Shown: positions 47,253 to 54,765 of the stretch, piece after piece
How positions within the stretch are numbered: the stretch's first letter is position 1
Layout: every line of letters begins with the position of its first letter
Origin: Legionella yabuuchiae
GTDB taxonomy: Bacteria > Pseudomonadota > Gammaproteobacteria > Legionellales > Legionellaceae
Reading direction: 5' to 3'
Assembly: GCF_900640115.1 (NCBI RefSeq)
Contig: NZ_CAAAIW010000004.1
Span: 62,001 to 126,000 of the forward strand
DNA length: 64,000 nucleotides
Notes under the pieces: generated by a model
Seen by the model: only the letters and a program-made list of their open reading frames with translations
What the model was told of the DNA's origin: nothing
The model's database searches: none
Translations under genes and position numbers: made by a program

Positions 47253-48200
47253 TTACCAATACGCATTAAAAGCAACAACTGTTGATCTAAAATCAGGGGC
47301 ATCTTTTCCTCGCACAGAAAACCAATACCCGCCTATAATTCCAAAGTGTTCATTAACATTAAATTCAACCGCTGGTGCAAGTGATATTTCCTGAATATTT
47401 GGATGCCCAACAATCGGAACAACCCCCCGTACGGGGAGTCCACGAAAACCATGAAAACTAGTTGCCCCACGATTGAAATAATATCCCTCCATAACCGCTA
47501 CCCAATGCTTTGTTACCGTAAACTCACCAGCCAAATCTATACCAGTTAAACTGCTAGGCTTGATGATTCCATTGGTTGTGGGATTTCCTCCGTACGCATT
47601 AAACCCCCGTATATGAACAGGAGAGGCGTATAGATGGCTTAAAATAAAGCGTGTTCGTAAATAATTGATCTCATTAAATTGCAATAAATGTTCAAAATTT
47701 AAAGCAAATATCGATTGATAACTGCCTGCTCCTGTGCCATCGGTTCCTTCGTTGGCGGGATTAAATTCTTCGAACTTACCAGTTGGAATACTCAATTGAT
47801 AGGTCAGCCTTAAATTCGGAATCCATTTAGAATTCTTCTGTTCCCAAGCTTGATAACCTAGAATTAAGGCTACGTCACCGATGTGATGACTGGTATGACG
47901 AAGGGCTTGGTTAATGACATAAGGTAAACTCAATTGGACATCTACTTTTTCCGCCAACCCATAAGTAAAAATGGGGTTGATTTGATAATTTTCAGAACCA
48001 GGCGTATGAGCGAGCTTCCAATGACGATTAAAAAAACCAACGTTTTTAGTATCAAACCCGTACAGTTCAAAATTAACATGACCTTTAGGAATCGTTTTTC
48101 CTGCCGGTGCAAGTAGTGGGCCAGTGAACCAAGGTTCGGCGCAAGCTAAACTTGAAAGCGTAATAAAAAAGCCGCCGAGAAGTGATCTAACCATCCTCAT
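47253..48200 (-). CDS. Outer-membrane beta-barrel, phenol MetA-degradation-like family
   Basis: A 315-residue exported protein: signal peptide with hydrophobic core SLLGGFFITLSSLACA, cleavage after about residue 21, then alternating polar and hydrophobic strands and a final aromatic-ending strand VVAFNAYW typical of outer-membrane barrels. The region PNLRLTYQLSIPTGKFEEF with YQSIFALNFEHLLQF resembles the family named for MetA-pathway phenol degradation proteins, whose members are mostly uncharacterised porin-like barrels. No aromatic degradation gene is nearby. Single-gene unit; an internal ATG at 48194 is an alternative start. Confidence 0.62.
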   Translation of the reverse strand: MRMVRSLLGGFFITLSSLACAEPWFTGPLLAPAGKTIPKGHVNFELYGFDTKNVGFFNRHWKLAHTPGSENYQINPIFTYGLAEKVDVQLSLPYVINQALRHTSHHIGDVALILGYQAWEQKNSKWIPNLRLTYQLSIPTGKFEEFNPANEGTDGTGAGSYQSIFALNFEHLLQFNEINYLRTRFILSHLYASPVHIRGFNAYGGNPTTNGIIKPSSLTGIDLAGEFTVTKHWVAVMEGYYFNRGATSFHGFRGLPVRGVVPIVGHPNIQEISLAPAVEFNVNEHFGIIGGYWFSVRGKDAPDFRSTVVAFNAYW

Positions 48201-48335
48201 CGCATCTTGTCCTTAAATCAATTACTTAGCCGTTCATGTTTCTTAAGAGTAACTAACTTTATCGTCATTTAAAATAGCTTTACATCTATGTCGAAATGAT
48301 GGGTAGAATAGATGTATAGTTGAATGGAGAGTCTT

Positions 48336-48881
48336 ATGCTTATAGAAAAAGATAAATCTTGTTTGCTTCTTGTCGATGTTCAGGAAAAGTTGACCCCTCA
48401 TGTTCTGCAACCAGAACGTTTGGTTCATGCGTGTGAATGGTTGATGAAGCTGGGAAGTAAACTCGAGATACCTTTGCTGGTGAGTGAACAATACCCAAAA
48501 GGATTGGGTAGAACCGTTTCTGCTCTTGAACATTTGGTAGCAACGCTAAAGCGCGTCGAAAAAGTTCACTTTTCGTGTGGCAGTGATCAGAGTTTTCTGG
48601 ATGCTTTAAGTAAAATAGACCGCAAGCAAGTGATCATCATGGGGATTGAGACACATGTCTGCGTCATGCAAACCGCGATTGAGCTTAAAAAGAAAAAGTC
48701 AGACGTATTTGTGGTCGTAGACGCGGTAAGCTGTCGACATGAAATTGATCATAAGTACGGCTTAAAGCGAATGAAAGAGGCTGGAATTCAACTCGTCACA
48801 CGCGAGATGGTCTTTTTTGAATGGCTTAGACAAGCAGGAACAGCGGAATTTAAAGCCTTGAGTCAAGAGTTTTTGAAATAA
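48336..48881 (+). CDS. Isochorismatase-family cysteine hydrolase
   Basis: A 181-residue member of the isochorismatase-like hydrolase family, close to the YcaC subgroup. Catalytic residues are visible: aspartate in LLLVDVQEKL (about residue 14), lysine in RVEKVHFSCG, and the nucleophilic cysteine in IIMGIETHVCVMQTAI. The physiological substrate is unknown. GGAG is 7 bases before ATG 48336, which is preferred to an ATG at 48324. It is 15 bases upstream of the SDR gene and probably in the same transcript. Confidence 0.83.
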   Translation: MLIEKDKSCLLLVDVQEKLTPHVLQPERLVHACEWLMKLGSKLEIPLLVSEQYPKGLGRTVSALEHLVATLKRVEKVHFSCGSDQSFLDALSKIDRKQVIIMGIETHVCVMQTAIELKKKKSDVFVVVDAVSCRHEIDHKYGLKRMKEAGIQLVTREMVFFEWLRQAGTAEFKALSQEFLK

Positions 48882-48896
48882 TGGATAGGAGCTATT

Positions 48897-49640
48897 ATGA
48901 ATCTTGATCATCATGTTGCGGTCATTACCGGTGGCGCTTCGGGCATGGGACAAGCTTGTGCAGAAGGGTTGCGAAAAAAGGGCATTCGGCCCATTGTTTG
49001 GGATAAGAAAATTGAAGATAAAAAAGAAGACTCTATTGAGTGTGATGTTAGTTCAGCGAGGGCTGTGGAGGAAGCTTTAGAACAAACCATCAAAATGGCA
49101 GGAGTACCCCGAATTTGCATTAATTGCGCAGGCATTGCCCCTGCGAAACGAATGGTGGGTAAAGAAGGCGCGATGCCGCTGGAGGCGTTTAAGCGCGTTA
49201 TAGATGTGAATTTAGTGGGTACGTTTAATGTCATGCGAGTGGTCGCAGAAGCGATGACTAAACTTGAACCGGTCGAACATTCTTCCGAGCGTGGGGTTAT
49301 TATCAATACCGCATCGATTGCCGCCTATGAAGGACAAATTGGTCAGACAGCGTATAGTGCTTCAAAGGGAGGTATTGTGGCGTTAACGCTTCCTGCCGCT
49401 CGAGAACTTGCTCAGTTTGGCATTCGAGTCAATACCATTGCCCCCGGCTTAATTGCAACCCCTTTATTATTAAACATGCCGCAAGAAGTACAAGATGGTC
49501 TTGCTGACTCTGTGCCGTTCCCAAAACGTTTAGGTAAACCTGAGGAGTTTGCATTATTAGTTGAACATATTATTCAAAACACGCTGATTAATGGTGAAGT
49601 GATCCGTTTAGATGGCGCTTTACGAATGCAACCGAAATAA
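48897..49640 (+). CDS. Short-chain dehydrogenase, 3-hydroxyacyl-CoA dehydrogenase type 2-like
   Basis: A 247-residue classical SDR with the nucleotide motif TGGASGMGQACAEGL, CDVSSA, NCAGIAPA, the catalytic serine in INTASIAAYEG, and YSASKGG with the catalytic Tyr and Lys. The segment between NAG and the active site, AMPLEAFKRVIDVNLVGTFNVMR, and VNTIAPGLIATPLL resemble HSD17B10-type 3-hydroxyacyl-CoA dehydrogenases, used in fatty acid and branched amino acid breakdown. It follows the hydrolase by 15 bases with a GGAG. After it the chromosome becomes a patchwork of gene fragments. Confidence 0.82.
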   Translation: MNLDHHVAVITGGASGMGQACAEGLRKKGIRPIVWDKKIEDKKEDSIECDVSSARAVEEALEQTIKMAGVPRICINCAGIAPAKRMVGKEGAMPLEAFKRVIDVNLVGTFNVMRVVAEAMTKLEPVEHSSERGVIINTASIAAYEGQIGQTAYSASKGGIVALTLPAARELAQFGIRVNTIAPGLIATPLLLNMPQEVQDGLADSVPFPKRLGKPEEFALLVEHIIQNTLINGEVIRLDGALRMQPK

Positions 49641-49755
49641 TTGGCGTTTTGAGAACGCTTGGAAATTAACCAACCCCGCCAACCTGTCCTGACTTGTTTG
49701 GGCCACCTCTTGAACATTTGAGGCGGTTCGACTAAGTCAGATAATAGTGGGAAAT

Positions 49756-49804
49756 CTTCGTACCGGACAAAAAACCACTGAGCTAATACGTGCCCGTGCC
49801 CAAT
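49756..49804 (-). repeat. 49-bp inverted repeat, left copy
   Basis: This segment is the reverse complement of 50594-50642 with one mismatch. Read on the minus strand it contains ACGGGCACGTATTAGCTCAG followed by TGGTTTTTTGTCCGGTACGA. The identity stops sharply on both sides. The two copies enclose 789 bases of mobile-element and gene fragments. Confidence 0.8.
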
Positions 49805-49848
49805 GAAATGCTGCCCGTGCCCGATTTTTAGAGGGTTAAAAGATAAAC

Positions 49849-49931
49849 TTAGCCCTTGCAGCAATGTTAAACGCCTATTTTAACTGGAACAAGTGCCGTA
49901 TGCATTGTTTTGTTGGGATGTTGCTCTGTAC
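49849..49931 (+). pseudogene. IS4-type transposase, N-terminal fragment
   Basis: Reads LALAAMLNAYFNWNKCRMHC then FVGMLL before reaching a stop; NWNKCRM and FVGML near the N-terminus are characteristic of a group of IS4-family transposases found in Legionella-like genomes. The rest of the N-terminal half is lost. The matching C-terminal part lies at 50196-50426, with unrelated DNA between. Confidence 0.5.
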
Positions 49932-49967
49932 ATGACAAAAAACCTGTCATGCCCGCGCAGGCGGGCA
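49926..49967. repeat. Palindromic REP-like sequence
   Basis: TGCCCGCGCAGGCGGGCA at about 49950-49967 is a GC-rich palindrome of the common TGCCCGC...GCGGGCA type. The preceding 24 bases, starting CTGTACATGACAAAAAA, occur again at 63212-63235, which shows they belong to a dispersed repeat. Confidence 0.55.
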
Positions 49968-49975
49968 ACCACCCA

Positions 49976-50194
49976 TCATAATAATCCGATGCCCAAATCA
50001 AGCCACTGGGGGTTGTTTTGCTCGATAAGGTTTATTTTCCATTGTCGGTTCCACTTCTTGATGCGTTTTTCTCTGGTTATTGCTTCGTAGACATCAGAAT
50101 GAACTTCATAATAAACCAAATGATGAACTTTGTACTTTTTAGTGAATCCTTCAGCCAAGCCTTCCATGTGTTGCCAAATGCGTTGCACAAGGTT
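49976..50194 (-). pseudogene. GIY-YIG nuclease, truncated
   Basis: On the minus strand the piece reads NLVQRIWQHMEGLAEGFTKK then YKVHHLVYYE and REKRIKKWNRQWKINLIEQ, which is the C-terminal two thirds of a small GIY-YIG nuclease of the YhbQ-like group. The N-terminal GIY-YIG motif itself is missing; the homology stops where the IS4-type C-terminal fragment begins. Not expected to be active. Confidence 0.7.
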
Positions 50195-50195
50195 A

Positions 50196-50426
50196 CTTGC
50201 TTTGCTGACTATTGCCTTTTGCGGGGCTTAGAAAACGGGTGAATGGCGAAATGAACAAAAGGAAATCAAAATCAAAAAACATGGCCGTAAAGCTATAAGC
50301 TATTTTCGCTGCGGTCTTCATACATTACGAGATCTTGTGTTAAATGGCAGCACTTCTATAAGTCATATTGGCAGGACTGTTAGAGATTTTTTTATCTTGA
50401 AGCAGACAACAGTCATCATGGAATAA
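50196..50426 (+). pseudogene. IS4-type transposase, C-terminal fragment
   Basis: The frame reads LALLTIAFCGA, stop, KTGEWRNEQKEIKIKKHGRK, then AISYFRCGLHTLRDLVLNG. The KIKKHGRKA...FRxGL pattern is the conserved C-terminus of IS4-family transposases. An in-frame TAG stands where the family has an aromatic residue. It lies directly against the truncated end of the GIY-YIG gene. Confidence 0.55.
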
Positions 50427-50461
50427 TGGAAAAAACCCCAACCCCAACCTATGGATAAAAC

Positions 50462-50593
50462 ATGGAAAATAGACGTTTTGACCATGAACGCTTAGACGTT
50501 TATCAGGAAGTCATAGCATTCGTCATGCTTAGCGATGAAATCTTAGAAGCGTTGCCCCGCGGTCGAGCTTATCTTGAGGCTCAATTACAACTC
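50462..50593 (+). pseudogene. Four-helix-bundle protein (23S rRNA IVP family), N-terminal fragment
   Basis: MENRRFDHERLDVYQEVIAF is the family opening (FDHExLDVY), followed by LEALPRGRAYLEAQLQ. The homology stops after about 44 residues at the 49-bp repeat, after which the frame runs on in repeat sequence. The C-terminal helices are absent. Proteins of this family are often linked to 23S rRNA intervening sequences or act as stand-alone accessory genes. Confidence 0.7.
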
Positions 50594-50642
50594 ATTGTGC
50601 ACGGGCACGTATTAGCTCAGTGGTTTTTTGTCCGGTACGAAG
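50594..50642 (+). repeat. 49-bp inverted repeat, right copy
   Basis: Inverted copy of 49756-49804. It cuts the four-helix-bundle gene fragment. No transposase-specific terminal sequence is recognisable in it. Confidence 0.8.
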
Positions 50643-50743
50643 GTGGGAAATACATCTGTATTTTTTACAGTTTTTATGTATATTAAGATTGGCTGGACTC
50701 GCCAGCTTTAATTGTGATTTAACTTAATAAAAGGATGTTTGAT

Positions 50744-51100
50744 ATGGGAAATTGTTGTGGCTAATTTTTTGATCGGAATAAAGATGGCCATGTGGGCGTC
50801 GATGATGTCTTAAAAACAATTGCTGAAGCACTTCATTTGCTTAGTAAAGCTGCTTTAATGGCAGAAGCGTATGTCCGAGCGTTGGAAGTCGCGGGAGTTG
50901 ATACCAAAGGAACATTAGATATTCTGCAGCGTATTAAAACAATAGCAGAAGCGAGTGGTGATGTAACTGATGCGCTTTCTAAAATAAAAGTACCGAATCT
51001 GACACCTTACGTCTCATGTCACATGATGATAACCTACTGCTATGATAATATCCTTTGGCTGGCACCTTTAAGGCGATCAAGTTCACGGCAGTCACTCTAG
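50744..51100 (+). pseudogene. Small EF-hand protein gene with an in-frame TAA at codon 7
   Basis: AAGGA 8 bases upstream and ATG 50744 give MGNCCG, then TAA at 50762-50764, and the same frame continues FFDRNKDGHVGVDDVLK and on through a helical, alanine-rich segment to about residue 85. DRNKDGHVGVDD is a canonical calcium-binding EF-hand loop (D-x-N-x-D-G-x-V-x-x-x-D). GTG 50792 could restart translation, but it lies within the loop. The last 35 residues (from PYVSCHMM) look like a shifted frame. MGNCC is also a eukaryotic-type N-myristoylation/palmitoylation signal. Whether the gene is dead, read through or affected by a sequence error is open. Confidence 0.5.
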
Positions 51101-51177
51101 TCTTTGTTCATTTTTCAAACACTGTTGCGCCTTGTGGCTAAAAGTACCAGATGTTAACTGATTTTTAAGGGATTTAA

Positions 51178-52335
51178 ATGAATCGTTCTGATCAGGGTCG
51201 TAAGTCATTATTTTTCTCCCTAAGCTTACGATCGTTAACTCAATCAACACAATATTTTTATTACATTTTAATGCCATTTTTGGTTGTTGGCCTTAATGCT
51301 ACTCCGCAAGCTGTCAAGCTTACTGTAGCCTTTTTTTTTCTGGGCCTCGCAGTATCGATATTGTTCTCAGGTCCCCTGATTGACTTATTTGGTGTTCGGA
51401 AAAATTTTTGGTTAGGCGTTATCATTTTTTCTTTTGGCACGGCTATATGTCTTTTCGCAGGCAATGTTTATACGATGATTATAGGGCGCTTCGTTCAAGG
51501 ATTTGCAGTAGGAATTATTCAGACTTTATCAAAAAGTTTATTGGCTACAAGTAAAGCACGAGCCACTTACTTTGCTATAGCTAAAATGGTTCGCACATTT
51601 GCAGCTCCATTAGCTATGTTGTTAACAAGCTTAATCATCTATTTTTTTTCTTGGCGAGCCAGTTTTATTTTTTTACTCCTCTATTCATTTTCACTGTTAG
51701 CTTATGGCATTTATTGGATGGAAGACCAGGAACCGAACATTAAAAGTAAATTTAGAGAGCAATTGAAACTCTACTGGATGCTGATACGAGAAAAAGGATT
51801 TATACCCAATGTTGTCAGTTATGCTTTGGTGAGTTCCTTATTAATTCCATTCTATGTAACTGCAACTTATACTTTGGTTCATATCTTAAATTATCCAGCC
51901 CATGTTGTGGGCTTAATGGCTACTATATTAGCGGTCATTAAGATTATGGGGGCTTTATTAAGTCTCTATTTTATTAAAAAAGAACGTGAACAGATTACGA
52001 TATGGCTCGGGTTTCTTTTTTCGATTTTTGGATGCTTTTTGATGGTTGCTTTAGCATTTCTTCTTTCACCATCCTTCTCCACTCTGGTTATTCCTATGGC
52101 TATCTGTGTGTTTGGAATTAATCTTTTGTATGCAACATTTAATACCAATTTACTAAACCAGTATGAGCATGTTAGTAAGAACATTACAATATCTTCTGCT
52201 GCAATTTGCTGTGCATTAGTTGGAGCCATAAGTAGCGCGATCGCTTCATTTCATGGGCATCATAATTTACAGGATACTTCAATTTTGATGTTTGGAATGG
52301 CGTTGGCTTCGGTTGGCTTATACAAGCTAGGATGA
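51178..52335 (+). CDS. MFS transporter, Bcr/CflA-like drug exporter
   Basis: A 385-residue inner-membrane protein with about 12 transmembrane segments and the MFS loop motif LIDLFGVRKNFWLGV between helices 2 and 3 and IIGRFVQGFAVGIIQT in helix 4, as in Bcr/CflA drug:proton antiporters. Substrate unknown. AAGGG lies 8 bases upstream of ATG. It stands alone between the fragment-rich region and the FlgM-like gene. Confidence 0.75.
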   Translation: MNRSDQGRKSLFFSLSLRSLTQSTQYFYYILMPFLVVGLNATPQAVKLTVAFFFLGLAVSILFSGPLIDLFGVRKNFWLGVIIFSFGTAICLFAGNVYTMIIGRFVQGFAVGIIQTLSKSLLATSKARATYFAIAKMVRTFAAPLAMLLTSLIIYFFSWRASFIFLLLYSFSLLAYGIYWMEDQEPNIKSKFREQLKLYWMLIREKGFIPNVVSYALVSSLLIPFYVTATYTLVHILNYPAHVVGLMATILAVIKIMGALLSLYFIKKEREQITIWLGFLFSIFGCFLMVALAFLLSPSFSTLVIPMAICVFGINLLYATFNTNLLNQYEHVSKNITISSAAICCALVGAISSAIASFHGHHNLQDTSILMFGMALASVGLYKLG

Positions 52336-52471
52336 GAGTTTGGCAAAATCATTTTGATTTTTACATAGAGAGTTTCCTTTTGTTTTGATTTTAAGATTCG
52401 GACCCTTATCAAAACGGGCAACTCTCTTGCCGTAAAGTCAGAATGTCAGATCAAGTCGGAACTCATACAGC

Positions 52472-52486
52472 TATACCCGCGATCGT
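52472..52486. other. Possible end remnant of the miniature element
   Basis: TATACCCGCGATCGT resembles the terminal TATACCCGTGATCGT of the variant miniature element seen at 16576. Homology does not extend further, so this is only a suggestion of an old excised or decayed copy. Confidence 0.25.
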
Positions 52487-52513
52487 GAGAGGTGTTTTAT
52501 TCTAGATTACTTC

Positions 52514-52777
52514 TTAAGCCAAAGCTTCAGGCTCATCAGCTAGAATGAATTGCTCTTCTAATAGCTTCATAGCAATCGATTTCGCTTCAATCTGATAACG
52601 ACCCGCGGTAATCTCTTCTTTAATAAAATCGATTTTAGCTTGGTTGTTGTCTGGGCTATTAAAGATTAATTCTTTTAAAGCTTCCATTTCTTTTGATGGC
52701 TCTAAGGATAATTGATCGATTAAGTCATCAATGACGTGGGAAGTAGAAATTGAAGTGTTATCGTTTTGTTTAGCCAT
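52514..52777 (-). CDS. flgM: FlgM-like anti-sigma28 factor
   Basis: An 87-residue protein. The C-terminal half, NNQAKIDFIKEEITAGRYQI followed by EAKSIAMKLLEEQ, has the FlgM pattern (K-x-x-x-I-K-x-x-I-x-x-G-x-Y-x-[VI]-[DE]-x-x-x-[IV]-A-x-x-[LM]) by which FlgM binds FliA (sigma28). The N-terminal half is polar and probably disordered, as in FlgM. Usually flgM lies next to flgA/flgN; none of these is present here, so it is an orphan copy or the locus is split. The call rests on one motif. Confidence 0.55.
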   Translation of the reverse strand: MAKQNDNTSISTSHVIDDLIDQLSLEPSKEMEALKELIFNSPDNNQAKIDFIKEEITAGRYQIEAKSIAMKLLEEQFILADEPEALA

Positions 52778-52899
52778 AATATGTCGTCCTCAGTTGCACC
52801 CAAGCTGTTTATCGACGTAACTGCCTATAACTTTAGTGTTGAATAAAAAAAATTTATACTTAGCATACCTGAATGTTGGCCAACAAATAAATCTAGCGT

Positions 52900-53451
52900 A
52901 TGGAAAAACTATCTCGTGATTTTTATAAACGTGACACATTAACGGTTGCCAAAGACTTGCTGGGCAAGTATCTCGTTCATAATAAAGAGGGTATCGAACA
53001 AATTGGTCGCATTGTCGAAGTAGAGGCCTATCTAGGCGAACATGATTTAGCAGCCCATTCTTCGAAAGGTCTTACCAATCGAACCAAGGTGATGTTTGGT
53101 CCTCCTGGATATGCATACGTGTATATGATTTATGGACTTCACTACTGTTTTAATGTGGTCACGGAAGAGAAAGGGCATGGTTCTGCAGTGTTAATTCGAG
53201 CCTTAGAACCAATTAAAAACATTTCTCAAAATACTAAAGGGCCAGCATTACTATGTAAAGCCTTGTCTATTGATAAAGCACTCTATGGTCACGATCTTTT
53301 CAGTGATGATTTTTATATTGCAGAACCAGCAAAATCGGCCAGCTTTACTATAATTTCCAAAGCAAGGATTGGTGTGGATTATGCAAAAGAATGGGCTAAA
53401 CGCCCACTTCGATTTTATATCAAAGACAATCCTTTTATCTCAAAACTTTAA
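52900..53451 (+). CDS. mpg: DNA-3-methyladenine glycosylase (AAG/MPG family)
   Basis: Removes alkylated purines such as 3-methyladenine and hypoxanthine from DNA. The 183-residue protein has the family layout: FYKRDTLTVAKDLLGKYLV at the start, the catalytic region GRIVEVEAYLGEHDLAAHSS with the general-base glutamate, NRTKVMFGPPGYAYVYMIYG with the intercalating tyrosine region, and FNVVTEEKGHGSAVLIRA. Near full length for a bacterial AAG homologue. Twenty-seven bases before the CoA-binding protein gene. Confidence 0.9.
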   Translation: MEKLSRDFYKRDTLTVAKDLLGKYLVHNKEGIEQIGRIVEVEAYLGEHDLAAHSSKGLTNRTKVMFGPPGYAYVYMIYGLHYCFNVVTEEKGHGSAVLIRALEPIKNISQNTKGPALLCKALSIDKALYGHDLFSDDFYIAEPAKSASFTIISKARIGVDYAKEWAKRPLRFYIKDNPFISKL

Positions 53452-53478
53452 AGAGATTTATCAAGAAAGGACTTAGAC

Positions 53479-53877
53479 ATGAACGAACAAATCAAACAGT
53501 TTTTTTCATCGGAAGCGTTTGGTGTTGTGGGAGCGTCGGCCGATCGGTCAAAATACGGTAATAAAGTTTTACGGTGTTATCAGCAGCATAATCGCGAGGT
53601 TTATCCTGTCAATCCCAAAGAAAAAAATATAGAAGGGCTAGAGTGTATCCATCAACTCTCCAACCTGCCTGATGAGGTTAACAGTATTTCAATCATCACT
53701 CCCCCGAACGTAACGAAACAAATTGTCGATGAAGCGATAAAAAAAGGAATCAAAAACATCTGGATGCAACCTGGCTCTGAACAAGATGAAGCGATTGAGC
53801 AATGTAAGCAAAATGATATCAATATCATTGCTAATGGCCCTTGTATTTTAGCTGTTTCTGGTTTTAAAGATTCATAG
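53479..53877 (+). CDS. CoA-binding domain protein (YccU-like)
   Basis: A 132-residue single Rossmann domain of the CoA-binding family: AFGVVGASADRSKYGNKVLR near the start, VYPVNPKEKNIEGLECI, ISIITPPNVTKQIVDEAI and a C-terminal ANGPCIL. Matches YccU of E. coli; the cellular role is not known. AAGGA lies 8 bases upstream. Converges with the solute-binding protein gene. Confidence 0.82.
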   Translation: MNEQIKQFFSSEAFGVVGASADRSKYGNKVLRCYQQHNREVYPVNPKEKNIEGLECIHQLSNLPDEVNSISIITPPNVTKQIVDEAIKKGIKNIWMQPGSEQDEAIEQCKQNDINIIANGPCILAVSGFKDS

Positions 53878-53887
53878 AGAGGATCGT

Positions 53888-54628
53888 TTAAAGCCAATCA
53901 CGATATATTTTCAGAAGGGTGCCATCGTTCTCCATCTTGGTAAGGGCATCATTGATTTGATCAATCAGATGGCCCTTATTTTTCGAGGCCATAATTCCAT
54001 ATCCCTCTCCAACGGGGTATTCGTTACCTAATAATTGATAATTTCTACTATTAGAAATCCAATACATAGCTTGCTCGGGATTGGTGATGATGGCTTTAAC
54101 TTCTTGGTTGTTTAGCGCTGCAAGCATATCCATCGAGGTTTCGTAAGTTTTTATGGTGGCTTTATTTTGAAAAAGTTGGTTAAGAAAATCAATGGAAGGG
54201 GATTTTTTATAAGCTCCTATAGGTTCATTTTGCAATTCTTCAACGGATTTAATCGTTGAATTGGTTAATGTCATGAACTGTAAATGACTGACTTTGTAGG
54301 GAATACTAAATAAAAAATCATCTTTTCGGGGTTTGGTAATTATAATCGCTGCTAGTCCCAAATCAATTTTGTTTTCATCTAAAAGCTCTGGAATTTGATG
54401 AAATAATACACGCTGAAACTTACAAGATGCTGCAATTCTCACACACACTACGCGCATAATTTCAACTTCAAAGCCACTAAATTGATCATTAGTTGTCAAT
54501 TCAAAAGGAGGGTTATAGGAGATTGTGCCTATGATAATTGGATCTGAAGCCAAAGAGTGACTGGCATTACCCAAAGTTATAAAAATTAATAAAATGAATA
54601 CGTTTATCCGTGTTGGAAAAGGGTTCAT
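53888..54628 (-). CDS. Periplasmic amino-acid-type solute-binding protein
   Basis: A 246-residue protein with signal peptide (hydrophobic core FILLIFITLGNASHSLA, cleavage near residue 26) and a type II solute-binding fold of the bacterial extracellular solute-binding family 3: IIIGTISYNPPFELTTND, FSGFEVEIMRVV, DLGLAAIIITKPRKDDFLFS, GAYKKSP, and a C-terminal MENDGTLLKIYRDW. No permease or ATPase gene is adjacent, so it is an orphan binding protein or acts as a sensor. ATG 54628 has AGG 6 bases upstream. Confidence 0.85.
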   Translation of the reverse strand: MNPFPTRINVFILLIFITLGNASHSLASDPIIIGTISYNPPFELTTNDQFSGFEVEIMRVVCVRIAASCKFQRVLFHQIPELLDENKIDLGLAAIIITKPRKDDFLFSIPYKVSHLQFMTLTNSTIKSVEELQNEPIGAYKKSPSIDFLNQLFQNKATIKTYETSMDMLAALNNQEVKAIITNPEQAMYWISNSRNYQLLGNEYPVGEGYGIMASKNKGHLIDQINDALTKMENDGTLLKIYRDWL

Positions 54629-54694
54629 AAGCAACCTAATGTTTGTGATTCCATTTACAATTTATAATTAATTATAGGTTTGTGAATAAGGATG

Positions 54695-54723
54695 TTGTCA
54701 AATAGCAATGCTAAGCATACGAT
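54695..54723 (+). promoter_or_regulatory. Sigma70-type promoter for the pncB operon
   Basis: TTGTCA (54695-54700) and TACGAT (54718-54723) are 17 bases apart, 43 bases before the pncB start and divergent from the solute-binding protein gene. Confidence 0.5.
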
Positions 54724-54765
54724 CGCATTTTGTCTAGTGAATTAAAAACTTGGAGTGTTCTGCTG

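Noticed and set aside
49574-49864. Minus-strand frame of 96 codons overlapping the SDR end
   Set aside because: It is built from the 49-bp repeat, the antisense of the SDR gene and unrelated debris, and has no consistent homology along its length.
50018-50242. Reading frame of 74 codons on the + strand in the fragment region
   Set aside because: It lies opposite the GIY-YIG fragment, which has clear family residues on the minus strand, and has no similarity of its own that I recognise.
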